A stretch of DNA of 6,481 nt from Alphaproteobacteria bacterium (GCA_013290035.1 JABCYT010000204.1:1-6481), one strand, 5' to 3'. Shown: positions 1 to 6,481, numbered from the stretch's first letter. The notes: generated from the sequence alone by a model not told the origin. Translations and numbers: made by a program.

Positions 1-350
1 TCGATCAGGAGCAGGTTTTGCAGCAAGGGCTTCGAGACGAGGCCTCCCCGTGCGCGGGGAGCCAGGACAATCCAACTGAGATGTGCCTGGTGCAATCGCG
101 GGGCCAGGCGGAAAGCCATCGTCGCCACCGCTGCCGGCCCTTGGAAAATCCGGACCCGGACCAACAGCCGATCGCCGGAGATGACCCGCAATACGACAAA
201 AGCCGCATCGAATCGTGCCGCCAGCGTCTGAGCGAAGTGAAGGGCGTCCTTGCCAAAATTGGCGCTGCACCACCTGTTCACGTCGACGATGGTCGTTCCC
301 GCAAAGCCGTATTGACCGCTGCGGTTATTCAGGACGATGAACGCCGTCAC
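1..350 (-). CDS. Partial hypothetical protein, GTG start, runs off the left edge
   Basis: Minus-strand frame open from a GTG at 350-348 to the window edge, about 116 codons with no stop. The product begins VTAFIVLNNRSGQYGFAG and continues with alternating hydrophobic stretches (FDAAFVVLRVISGDRLLVRV, then HLSWIVLAP), which look more protein-like than the arginine-, serine- or glutamine-rich readings of the other frames. I do not recognise the family. The start lies 17 nt after the transglycosylase stop, so it would be the last seen member of that gene string. There is no clear Shine-Dalgarno sequence; only AAGG overlaps the start. Codons are less GC-biased than in the neighbours (TTT, GTA, TTG, CGA, AAT occur often), which could mean a different origin. 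The frame is also open upstream of the GTG, so the start is uncertain. It could instead be a decayed gene or a chance frame. Confidence 0.5.
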   Translation of the reverse strand, partial: MTAFIVLNNRSGQYGFAGTTIVDVNRWCSANFGKDALHFAQTLAARFDAAFVVLRVISGDRLLVRVRIFQGPAAVATMAFRLAPRLHQAHLSWIVLAPRARGGLVSKPLLQNLLLI

Positions 351-367
351 CTTGACGGGCTCGGCGG

Positions 368-1567
368 CTACCGTGCCGCCTGCTGCAGGCGCCGTACGAC
401 GTCGGGCGTGGGATGGCCGTCGGCCGGCAGGCCGACCTGCTTCTGGAACAGCCGCACCGCCGAGCGTGTCTTGGGACCCAACAGCCCGTCGGTCTCGTCG
501 GTATAGAGTCCCAGCCTGGCGAGTCGCGACTGCAGGTCGATGATGGTATCGCGCGACAAAGGCTCGTCGTCGGCCGGCGCCGACTGCATGACCGGAGGTC
601 CGCCCGCGATCTGTTGCGCCAGGATGCCGACCGCCAGTGCATAGAGCGTCGAGCGGTTCCAGTTCATCACCGCCTTGAAGTTGGGATAGAGGATGAAGGC
701 GGGCCCGCGCCAGCCGGCCGGCAGAATGATCGACGAGGGATCGTCGACATTGGGCAGGGCAGCGTTGCCCGCGCGCCTGACGCCCATCGCCGCCCAGGCG
801 CGCACCGGCTTTTCGATCGTCGAGTCGGCCTGGTCGAGCGGAAAGCCTTGCGGCAGGAACACCTCCTCGCTCGACGGCAGGCCGGGCCTGAAGCCGACGC
901 CACGCAGGTAATTGGCGGCCGAGGCGAAGGAATCGGGCAGGCTGGTCCACAGGTCGATCTTGCCGTTGCCGTCGCGATCGACGCCCCATTTCATGAAGGT
1001 CGAGGGCATGAACTGCATGTTGCCCATGGCGCCGGCCCATGAGCCGCGCAACTGCTCGCGGGTCATGCGGTCCATGACCAGGATGCGCAGCGCCTGCACC
1101 GTCTCGTTGCTGAAGAAGGCGGTGCGCTTGGTCATGCAGGCCAGCGTCGCCACCGAGCGCACGACCTGGAAGTCGCCCATGTAGCCGCCGTAATTCGTCT
1201 CGAGGCCCCAGAACGCCATGATGTACTGCGGCGGCACACCGTACTCGCCCTGGATGGCATCGAGCAGGGCGCGGTTCTGCGCCATCTTCTGCTGGCCCTT
1301 GGCGATGCGCTCGGGCGACACCGAGGAGCCGACATATTTGGCGTAGGTCAGCGAGAATTCCGGCTGGCGCGAGTCGAGGTCGATCACTTTCTGGTCGGGC
1401 GTCAGGCCCTGCAAGGCGCGGTCGGCGATGTCGGGCGGCACGCCCAGGCGCGAGGCTTCGGCCTTGATCGGCTGCAGGCAGGCCTGGAAGTCGCTTTGCG
1501 CCAGCGCCGGGCTGGCGAACAGCGCCATCGCCGCAGCGAGAAGGGGAGTTCTCGAGAGGGGGCTCAT
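368..1567 (-). CDS. Secreted lytic murein transglycosylase, MltB family, with peptidoglycan-binding domain
   Basis: Predicted to cleave the MurNAc-GlcNAc glycan bond of peptidoglycan in the periplasm, forming 1,6-anhydro ends. The 399 residues begin with a signal peptide (about 1-23, cleavage after ALA before Gln24). There is no lipobox cysteine, so it should be soluble, unlike lipoprotein MltB of E. coli. The SLT_2-type catalytic domain spans roughly 25-325. Glu123 in FWGLETNYGG matches the catalytic glutamate, and GSWAGAMGNMQFMPSTF (176-191 area) is the second family signature. DRDGNGKID (197-205) resembles the EF-hand-like calcium loop known in Slt35. A PG_binding_1 domain occupies about 338-396 (LSRDTIIDLQSRL...DGLLGPKTRSAVRLFQ). 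The start is 13 nt after the pmbA stop, without an obvious Shine-Dalgarno sequence, so translation may be coupled. Family assignment is firm; which paralogue of the organism it is cannot be told. Confidence 0.93.
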   Translation of the reverse strand: MSPLSRTPLLAAAMALFASPALAQSDFQACLQPIKAEASRLGVPPDIADRALQGLTPDQKVIDLDSRQPEFSLTYAKYVGSSVSPERIAKGQQKMAQNRALLDAIQGEYGVPPQYIMAFWGLETNYGGYMGDFQVVRSVATLACMTKRTAFFSNETVQALRILVMDRMTREQLRGSWAGAMGNMQFMPSTFMKWGVDRDGNGKIDLWTSLPDSFASAANYLRGVGFRPGLPSSEEVFLPQGFPLDQADSTIEKPVRAWAAMGVRRAGNAALPNVDDPSSIILPAGWRGPAFILYPNFKAVMNWNRSTLYALAVGILAQQIAGGPPVMQSAPADDEPLSRDTIIDLQSRLARLGLYTDETDGLLGPKTRSAVRLFQKQVGLPADGHPTPDVVRRLQQAAR

Positions 1568-1580
1568 GTCGCCGATTCTA

Positions 1581-2972
1581 TCACGAGCCGGCGACGGTCA
1601 ACCCTTCGATTCGCACCGTCGGCGCATTGGTGGCGCCCTTGAACTGCAAGTCGCTGGCCGGCGTCATGTTGAGGAACATGTCCTTGAGATTGCCTGCCAC
1701 CGTGATGCCGCTCACCGGCCAGCCGAGCTTGCCGTTCTCGATCCAGAAGCCCGATGCGCCGCGGCTGTAGTCGCCGGTGACGCCGTTGACGCCGAAGCCG
1801 ATCAGATCGGTGATGAAGAGCCCGCTCTTGATGTCGCCGATCAACTCGTCGACCGAGAGCTTGCCCTTCTCGAGGTAGAAGTTGGACGTGGTGGGCGAGG
1901 GCGGGCCCGATGTGCCGCGTGCGGCGTGCCCGGTCGGCTTCAGCTTGAGCTGACGCGCGGCCGCCAGGTCGAGCAGCCAGGTGGTGAGACGGCCGTCATC
2001 GATCACGGCATAACGCCTGGTCGGCAGGCCTTCGGCGTCGAACGGCCGGCTGCCCAGGCCGCGTTTGCGCAGCGGATTGTCGAGGATGCGGAGGCCGTCG
2101 GCGAAGATCTTGGCGCCCATCTTGTCCTTCAGGAAGGACGTGCCACGCGCCACGGCGCGGCCGTTGATGGCGCTCGCCAGGTGGCCGATCAGGCCGCCCG
2201 AGACGCGGCGGTCGTAGACCACCGGGACGCGCGCGCTCTGCGCCTTGCGCGGGTTGAGACGGCGGACAACGAACTTGCCGGCGTTGCGGCCGACCCGCGC
2301 CGGCGCCATCAGATCCTCGAAATGGACGGCACTCGACCATTCATAGTCGCGCTCCATGCCGGTGCCCTCGCCGCCCAGCACCGAGCAGGACAGCGAAATG
2401 CCGCTGCGCCGATAACCGCCGGAGAAGCCGTTGCTGGCGGCCAGGACCACCGAGGAGCGGCCCCAGCTCGCCTCGGCGCCCTCCGAGTTGGTTACGCCCT
2501 TGACGGCGCGGGCAGCGTCCTCGGCCTCCGCCGCCATCGCCAGCAGCGAGCGGGCCGAGGGCCGCCGCTTGTCGTCGAGATCGAGGTCGGGCCAGTTCCT
2601 GGCCAGCAATTCCGCCGGTGCGATGCCGCAGACCGGATCCTCGGGCACCGCGCGCGCCATGTCGACGGCGCGTTGCGCCAGCGTGCGCAGCGCCGGGACC
2701 GCGAAGTCGGTCGAGGAAACGAAGGCCTGGCGCTGGCCCACGAACACGCGCAGCCCGAGGTCGCGGCCCTCGCTGCTCTCGAGCTTCTCGCGCTTGCCCA
2801 TGCGCTGGGCGACCGAAATCGACTCGCCGTTGACATAGACGGCGTCCGCGGCGTCGGCGCCGGCAGCCTTCGCCCATTTCAGCAGGTCGGCGAGCAGATT
2901 GGCGTCCGGCGTGCTCGCCGGACGCTTGCGGGGGGGAGATTTCCGCGGGGACTTCTTTTTCACCTTGGCCAT
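1581..2972 (-). CDS. pmbA: TldE/PmbA-family metalloprotease subunit
   Basis: Homologue of E. coli PmbA (TldE), the partner of TldD in a cytoplasmic protease complex known for microcin B17 maturation and CcdA degradation. The 463 residues are close to the usual 450. The N-terminal domain (about 25-220) includes the DLGLRVFVGQRQAFVSSTDF stretch (71-90). The C-terminal domain carries SGGLIGHLASAINGRAVARG (258-277) and the family signature FGVNGVTGDYSRGASGFWIENG (393-414), followed by AGNLKDMF. The HExxxH zinc motif of TldD is absent at the corresponding place, which supports TldE rather than TldD. TldD itself is not in the window. Residues 1-20 form a Lys/Arg/Pro-rich extension, probably disordered. 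No clear Shine-Dalgarno sequence precedes the ATG; it lies 58 nt after the last small gene of the array. It is likely co-transcribed with the transglycosylase gene downstream. Confidence 0.93.
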   Translation of the reverse strand: MAKVKKKSPRKSPPRKRPASTPDANLLADLLKWAKAAGADAADAVYVNGESISVAQRMGKREKLESSEGRDLGLRVFVGQRQAFVSSTDFAVPALRTLAQRAVDMARAVPEDPVCGIAPAELLARNWPDLDLDDKRRPSARSLLAMAAEAEDAARAVKGVTNSEGAEASWGRSSVVLAASNGFSGGYRRSGISLSCSVLGGEGTGMERDYEWSSAVHFEDLMAPARVGRNAGKFVVRRLNPRKAQSARVPVVYDRRVSGGLIGHLASAINGRAVARGTSFLKDKMGAKIFADGLRILDNPLRKRGLGSRPFDAEGLPTRRYAVIDDGRLTTWLLDLAAARQLKLKPTGHAARGTSGPPSPTTSNFYLEKGKLSVDELIGDIKSGLFITDLIGFGVNGVTGDYSRGASGFWIENGKLGWPVSGITVAGNLKDMFLNMTPASDLQFKGATNAPTVRIEGLTVAGS

Positions 2973-3030
2973 GACGGCCGTTCTACGCGCTCACGGGCCG
3001 TGTCGTCGAGGTCTCCCGCAGCGCACCGCG

Positions 3031-3282
3031 TCAGGGGCCGGCGTAGGCGATGCCGGCCTTGGTCTCGCCGATCGCCGAGTCGAGAAAGCCGAGGGCGCGC
3101 TCGCGATGGCCGCCCTTGTTGGGCGTGGCGCGCACCAGTTCGGCGCGCGCGGCCTGCATGGAGCCCAGGGCCGCCTGCATGTTGGGTTGCGCCGCCATGG
3201 CGACGCAGGCGCCGACGATCGCGCCGGCGGTACCGCCGATCAGCAGGAGAGCGACAGGCGACTTGGGAAAGAAGCGAGCCAT
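3031..3282 (-). CDS. Small exported or membrane-anchored protein, array copy 3
   Basis: 83-residue protein, third of three tandem paralogues. A short basic N-terminus (MARFFPKSP) is followed by one hydrophobic Ala/Gly-rich segment (about 10-30) that could be a membrane anchor or a signal peptide cut near AMA-A before QPNMQAAL. The rest (about 52 residues) looks like two amphipathic helices joined by ATPNKGGHRER, ending ETKAGIAYAGP. This pattern (QPxMQAAL, xxARxxLxxA, NKGGHR, AIxET) resembles small uncharacterised periplasmic proteins that I recall from proteobacteria; no function is known to me. The ATG at 3282 is chosen because GGAGG lies 9 nt upstream (3292-3296). An in-frame ATG at 3348 would run through the upstream hairpin. 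Its mature part matches copy 2 at about 37 of 52 positions by eye. Confidence 0.8.
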   Translation of the reverse strand: MARFFPKSPVALLLIGGTAGAIVGACVAMAAQPNMQAALGSMQAARAELVRATPNKGGHRERALGFLDSAIGETKAGIAYAGP

Positions 3283-3291
3283 TGAAGCGAT

Positions 3292-3296
3292 CCTCC
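3292..3296 (-). promoter_or_regulatory. Ribosome-binding site of array copy 3
   Basis: GGAGG on the minus strand, 9 nt before the ATG at 3282. It decides the start in favour of MARFFPKSP over the in-frame ATG 66 nt further upstream. The stretch AACGTCTGGAG between hairpin and start is shared with copy 1 and, with one change, with copy 2. Confidence 0.7.
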
Positions 3297-3303
3297 AGAC
3301 GTT

Positions 3304-3328
3304 GAACGGGCGGAAGCCCCGCCCGTTC
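3304..3328 (-). promoter_or_regulatory. Conserved 5' hairpin of array copy 3
   Basis: Inverted repeat GAACGGGCGG / CCGCCCGTTC (10-bp perfect stem, 5-nt loop), 21 nt upstream of the ATG of copy 3 and 35 nt downstream of a TAG at 3364-3366. The same stem occurs at the same place before the other two array genes. No T-run follows on the minus strand, so it is either a weak or Rho-assisted terminator of the gene before, or a structured element of the 5' untranslated region. Confidence 0.7.
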
Positions 3329-3404
3329 GCGACTCTAGAGCCGGCCATGCGGCGACGGTATCGCTATTTGAGTTCAGCCTTGATGAAGCGAGCGGCGTCG
3401 CGTG

Positions 3405-3653
3405 TCAGTAGCCGGAGTAGGCCATGCCGGCCTCGGTCTCGTTGATGGCCTGGTTGACGAAGTTGATCGCACGCTCGCGATGACCGCCCTTGTTGGGCGT
3501 CGCCTGGACGAGATAGGAGCGGGCCTGCTGCAAGGAGCCGAGGGCAGCCTGCATGTTGGGCTGGTCTGCGCCCGCCGCGCAGGCGCCGGCGAGACCGCCG
3601 ATGGCGATGCCGATGAGCACGTAGGCGATCGGTGAGAGACGGGAGTCGGACAT
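3405..3653 (-). CDS. Small exported or membrane-anchored protein, array copy 2
   Basis: 82-residue paralogue, middle copy. MSDSRLSPIAY leads into a hydrophobic segment (about 8-26, VLIGIAIGGLAGACAAGA), then DQPNMQAALGSLQQARSYL, ATPNKGGHRERAINFVNQAI and NETEAGMAYSGY. The segment may be a transmembrane anchor or a signal peptide with an AGA-D cleavage site. The cysteine in it sits after Ala-Gly-Ala rather than a good lipobox, so a lipoprotein is not well supported. The start at 3653 is chosen because GGAG (3661-3664) is 7 nt upstream; a longer in-frame start at 3719 would read through the hairpin. The unit lies between a duplicated leuA tail upstream and copy 3 downstream. It is the closest relative of copy 3 by eye. 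Function unknown. Confidence 0.8.
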   Translation of the reverse strand: MSDSRLSPIAYVLIGIAIGGLAGACAAGADQPNMQAALGSLQQARSYLVQATPNKGGHRERAINFVNQAINETEAGMAYSGY

Positions 3654-3660
3654 GGTGTAT

Positions 3661-3664
3661 CTCC
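3661..3664 (-). promoter_or_regulatory. Ribosome-binding site of array copy 2
   Basis: GGAG on the minus strand 7 nt before the ATG at 3653, within the shared leader AACGTTTGGAG. It favours the short start. Confidence 0.65.
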
Positions 3665-3671
3665 AAACGTT

Positions 3672-3699
3672 GAACGGGCGGGATTTTGCCCGCCCGTTC
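3672..3699 (-). promoter_or_regulatory. Conserved 5' hairpin of array copy 2
   Basis: Perfect 11-bp inverted repeat GAACGGGCGGG / CCCGCCCGTTC with a 6-nt loop, 18 nt upstream of the ATG of copy 2 and 35 nt after the stop codon of the duplicated leuA tail. The stem matches the hairpins of copies 1 and 3 while the loop differs, so the base-paired structure is what is kept. Confidence 0.75.
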
Positions 3700-3734
3700 G
3701 CAATCGTAGAGAACGCCATTGTACGACGGAACCG

Positions 3735-3813
3735 CTATCTGGCGGCGACCGCGCGGTTGGCCGCCGACGTCACCGCCTTGAGCGAGGCCGCGACGATGTC
3801 GGAGTCCATGCCG
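3735..3813 (-). pseudogene. Duplicated 3' end of leuA (last 26 codons and stop)
   Basis: 3735-3813 aligns without gaps to the 3' end of leuA at 4159-4237, offset exactly 424 bp, with 5 differences in 79 positions by eye. The reading frame and the TAG stop are intact. From the ATG at 3810 it would encode a 24-residue peptide matching the LeuA C-terminus with three changes (Asn to Asp at 4, Thr to Ala at 7, Ser to Arg at 24). It begins 9 nt after the stop of array copy 1, and homology continues past its stop through the hairpin of copy 2. It is best read as a fragment carried along by a tandem duplication. Translation as a mini-protein is possible but no Shine-Dalgarno sequence is evident. Confidence 0.85.
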
Positions 3814-3822
3814 CGGTGTGCA

Positions 3823-4074
3823 TCAGTCGCCGGCGTATCTGATACCCCGCTCGGTCTCGTTGATCGCTTCTTCGGTACGTGTGATCGCGCGCGCGCGATA
3901 GCCCCCCTTGTCCGGTTCGGCCTGTACCAGCTCTGCCCGGGCCGCCTGCAGCGAGTTCAATGCCGCCTGCATGTGGGGCTGGTTGGCGCCGGCGGCGCAG
4001 GCGCCGCCGACAGCACCGATGGCGATGCCGATGAGCAGGTATGCGGAGGGCGTCTTGGGGCGGAAGAATGACAT
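3823..4074 (-). CDS. Small exported or membrane-anchored protein, array copy 1
   Basis: 83-residue paralogue directly behind leuA, presumably the founding copy of the array. MSFFRPKTPSAY is followed by the hydrophobic segment LLIGIAIGAVGGACAAGA (about 13-30), then NQPHMQAALNSLQAARAEL, AEPDKGGYRARAI and NETERGIRYAGD. It differs from copies 2 and 3 in having KGGYR rather than KGGHR, and is the most diverged (about 33 of 52 mature positions shared with copy 2 by eye). The start at 4074 is preceded by GGAG (4084-4087) at 9 nt; an in-frame ATG at 4125 lies at the edge of the hairpin and is unlikely. The gene starts 84 nt after the leuA stop, so it could be read from the leuA transcript. I infer a periplasmic or inner-membrane helical protein of unknown role. 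Confidence 0.8.
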   Translation of the reverse strand: MSFFRPKTPSAYLLIGIAIGAVGGACAAGANQPHMQAALNSLQAARAELVQAEPDKGGYRARAITRTEEAINETERGIRYAGD

Positions 4075-4083
4075 GGGCTGTAT

Positions 4084-4087
4084 CTCC
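4084..4087 (-). promoter_or_regulatory. Ribosome-binding site of array copy 1
   Basis: GGAG on the minus strand 9 nt before the ATG at 4074, in the shared leader AACGTCTGGAG. It decides the start against the upstream in-frame ATG at 4125. Confidence 0.65.
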
Positions 4088-4093
4088 AGACGT

Positions 4094-4124
4094 TGAACGG
4101 GCGGGCATCTCGCCCGCCCGTTCA
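4094..4124 (-). promoter_or_regulatory. Conserved hairpin between leuA and array copy 1
   Basis: Inverted repeat GAACGGGCGGGC / GCCCGCCCGTTC, 13 bp when the flanking T-A pair is counted, with a 5-nt loop. It lies 34 nt after the leuA stop and 19 nt before the ATG of copy 1. It is the strongest of the three related hairpins. It could end leuA transcription, although no T-run follows, or it could act in the 5' untranslated region of the small gene. Confidence 0.75.
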
Positions 4125-4158
4125 CAATCGTAGAGAACGCCGTCGTGCGACGACACCG

Positions 4159-5889
<1,731 letters not shown>

Positions 5890-5960
5890 CTAAGCGAACA
5901 CTGCGATGGAACGAAACGGGGTGGCGGCGACTGGTGGAAGGATTGAGACGAACGACAAGC

Positions 5961-6006
5961 GATCCGCAGGGCCCCCTCCCAAGATCCCGGGCAGGGGCGG
6001 CGGATC
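5961..6006 (-). terminator. Putative leuA attenuator hairpin
   Basis: Outer stem GATCCGC (5961-5967) with GCGGATC (6000-6006), continued by GCCCC (5971-5975) with GGGGC (5994-5998) and CCC (5978-5980) with GGG (5989-5991), around an 8-nt loop. On the minus strand it begins inside the stop codon of the leader ORF and is followed by a T-enriched but interrupted tract (GCTTGTCGTTCGTCTC). It ends about 107 nt before the leuA ATG. A stable hairpin placed between a leucine-rich leader and leuA fits an attenuation terminator. The lack of a clean U-run lowers confidence. Confidence 0.5.
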
Positions 6007-6040
6007 AGCCAATAAGTCGAAGCGTCGTCAGTCGCAGCAT
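6005..6040 (-). CDS. Candidate leuA leader peptide (11 residues, leucine-rich)
   Basis: Minus-strand ORF of 11 codons reading MLRLTTLRLIG then TGA. Four of the ten residues after Met are Leu (codons CTG, CTG, CTT, CTT at positions 2, 4, 7, 9), with an Ile at 10. It lies 151 nt before leuA and directly before a strong hairpin, the arrangement of attenuation leader peptides whose ribosome stalls when charged tRNA-Leu is scarce. No Shine-Dalgarno sequence is seen. However, the ATG lies 7 nt beyond a promoter-like -10 element, so the transcript would begin at or one base before the AUG. Leaderless leader peptides of this kind are known for the trp attenuator of Sinorhizobium. The leucines are spaced, not in one run, so a chance ORF remains possible. 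Confidence 0.55.
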   Translation of the reverse strand: MLRLTTLRLIG

Positions 6041-6047
6041 AGGGCCC

Positions 6048-6075
6048 AGAATAAGGCCCTGCCGGCAGGAGTCAA
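6048..6075 (-). promoter_or_regulatory. Putative sigma-70-type promoter of the leuA leader
   Basis: TTGACT at 6075-6070 (5 of 6 to TTGACA), a 16-nt spacer, and TATTCT at 6053-6048 (4 of 6 to TATAAT) on the minus strand. Transcription would start near 6040-6041, at the AUG of the leader ORF. The -35 box immediately follows the hairpin that closes the upstream gene, a layout expected of an independent promoter. Confidence 0.5.
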
Positions 6076-6103
6076 CCCGCCGGACGGAGGTTCGTCCGGC
6101 GGG
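6076..6103 (-). terminator. Hairpin terminator of the histidine-rich protein gene
   Basis: Perfect 10-bp inverted repeat CCCGCCGGAC (6076-6085) with GTCCGGCGGG (6094-6103), extended by one G-C pair, 19 nt after the stop of the gene at 6123-6422. On the minus strand it is followed by TTGACTCCT, only a weak T-tract, and this overlaps the putative leuA -35 box. It is likely an intrinsic or assisted terminator separating the two transcription units. Confidence 0.65.
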
Positions 6104-6122
6104 CTATCGGGTCGACGATCTA

Positions 6123-6422
6123 TCAGCGCAGGGGGACGGTGAAGTTGAGATTCAGGCTCGACGGCATCGCCGGCGTATAGACCGGAGCAGGTGCCATCAT
6201 GACTGGCGCCGGCGCCACGATGACCGGTGGGCGCTCGTAGACGACGCGCCGCGGCGGATCATGGCGCCAGTGTTCGTGCTCTTCGACGTACTGGTGGTGT
6301 TCGCGGCGCCAATGCTCGTCACGCCAATGATCGTCGTCGTGGGCCTGGGCACCCACCGCCAGGAAGATACTGGAACCCGCGATCGCGGTGGCCAGGATGG
6401 TCTTCCGCACAAGTCCACGCAT
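6123..6422 (-). CDS. Small secreted histidine-rich protein
   Basis: 99-residue protein of unknown function. It has a clear signal peptide (MRGLVRK, hydrophobic core about 8-24, cleavage after AQA at 27), so the mature form is periplasmic or secreted. Residues 28-54 hold eight histidines among Asp, Glu, Arg and Trp (HDDDHW, EHWRREHH, EEHEHW), a composition that could bind divalent metals. A proline-rich linker (64-87: VIVAPAPVMMAPAPV) follows, then a short C-terminal SLNLNFTVPLR that looks like a beta-strand. AGGAGG (6428-6433) 5 nt before the ATG makes the start secure. It is followed by its own hairpin and seems independent of leuA. Metal binding is inference from composition only. Confidence 0.8.
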   Translation of the reverse strand: MRGLVRKTILATAIAGSSIFLAVGAQAHDDDHWRDEHWRREHHQYVEEHEHWRHDPPRRVVYERPPVIVAPAPVMMAPAPVYTPAMPSSLNLNFTVPLR

Positions 6423-6427
6423 TACAG

Positions 6428-6433
6428 CCTCCT
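6428..6433 (-). promoter_or_regulatory. Ribosome-binding site of the histidine-rich protein gene
   Basis: AGGAGG on the minus strand, a full Shine-Dalgarno match 5 nt before the ATG at 6422. I see no convincing promoter in the remaining 48 bases to the window edge. Confidence 0.8.
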
Positions 6434-6481
6434 GTGACTACACGGGATGACATCTGCCTGTCGTCCCAACGAAACGGGATA

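Larger units (their letters stand above)
3031..4158 (-). repeat. Three-unit tandem array (conserved leader + hairpin + small gene)
   Basis: Three successive units share, in order, a TAG stop codon, about 34-35 nt of related sequence (for copies 1 and 2 including CTCTACGATTG), a GC-rich hairpin, AACGTYTGGAG, and an 82-83-codon paralogous gene. Hairpins start at 4095, 3672 and 3304, giving periods of 423 and 368 bp. The shorter second period is explained by a shorter stretch before the TAG of unit 3. Units 1 and 2 also share the leuA 3' end at a constant 424-bp offset. Confidence 0.85.

Noticed and set aside
2974..3001. Inverted repeat ACGGCC / GGCCGT between array copy 3 and pmbA
   Set aside because: Only 6 bp with a 16-nt loop and no T-run; too weak to call a terminator.
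1428..3305. Long plus-strand open frame of 625 codons opposite pmbA and its flanks
   Set aside because: It is the antisense of well-recognised genes in GC-rich DNA; its product is Arg/Ala/Gly-rich with no recognisable domain and it crosses three real genes.
3283..3348. Longer N-termini for the array proteins (in-frame ATGs at 3348, 3719 and 4125)
   Set aside because: The extensions translate the hairpin and leader, and a GGAG site with proper spacing precedes the shorter start in all three copies.
3700..3734. Possible promoter before each array gene (TACGAT 17 nt after a TTCCGT-like box)
   Set aside because: The -35 match is poor and varies between units; conservation there is explained by the duplication.
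3405..4074. Lipoprotein signal in the array proteins (Cys in GACAAGA)
   Set aside because: The residues before Cys are Ala/Gly without the usual Leu at -3; a membrane anchor or ordinary signal peptide is as good an explanation.
3304..4124. CRISPR-like spacing of three similar repeats
   Set aside because: Only three copies about 370-420 bp apart, separated by paralogous coding genes and not spacers.
5910..6478. Shared 11-mer AACGAAACGGG at 5910-5920 and 6468-6478, each upstream of a gene
   Set aside because: Short, single pair, different distance to the genes; a chance match is likely in a window of this size.

Overview
The window is GC-rich, and every gene I can support lies on the minus strand. 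The long LeuA of the yeast/actinobacterial type, a TldE/PmbA peptidase-like subunit, a secreted MltB-family transglycosylase with a C-terminal peptidoglycan-binding domain, and a leader that seems to start at its own AUG together suggest an alphaproteobacterium (Rhizobiales- or Rhodospirillales-like). This is inference from gene content; no rRNA or other marker is present. Nothing looks like a prophage, an insertion sequence or a CRISPR array.

Layout in the direction of transcription, right to left. A short secreted histidine-rich protein (6123-6422) ends in a strong hairpin (6076-6103). A promoter-like TTGACT-N16-TATTCT (6048-6075) abuts that hairpin. It leads straight into an 11-residue leucine-rich leader ORF (6005-6040, MLRLTTLRLIG), a GC-rich attenuator-like hairpin (5961-6006), and then leuA (4159-5853), which opens leucine biosynthesis. 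This reads as a transcription-attenuation control region for leuA, probably with a leaderless leader peptide.

Behind leuA is an array of three tandem paralogous small genes (3823-4074, 3405-3653, 3031-3282) for 82-83-residue membrane-anchored or exported proteins with the motif QPxMQAAL...KGGxR. Each is preceded by a perfect GC-rich hairpin at a fixed place and by a GGAG ribosome-binding site. Between the first and second copies lies a second copy of the last 26 codons of leuA including the stop (3735-3813), offset exactly 424 bp from the original. The array therefore grew by tandem duplication of a unit made of leuA tail, hairpin and small gene. A shorter, decayed version may precede the third copy.

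The left part holds pmbA/tldE (1581-2972), the transglycosylase gene (368-1567; 13 nt between them), and then a GTG-started reading frame (1-350) that runs off the left edge and whose product I do not recognise.

Most worth checking are the leuA attenuator with its leaderless leucine leader, and the triplicated hairpin/small-gene module with its duplicated leuA tail.
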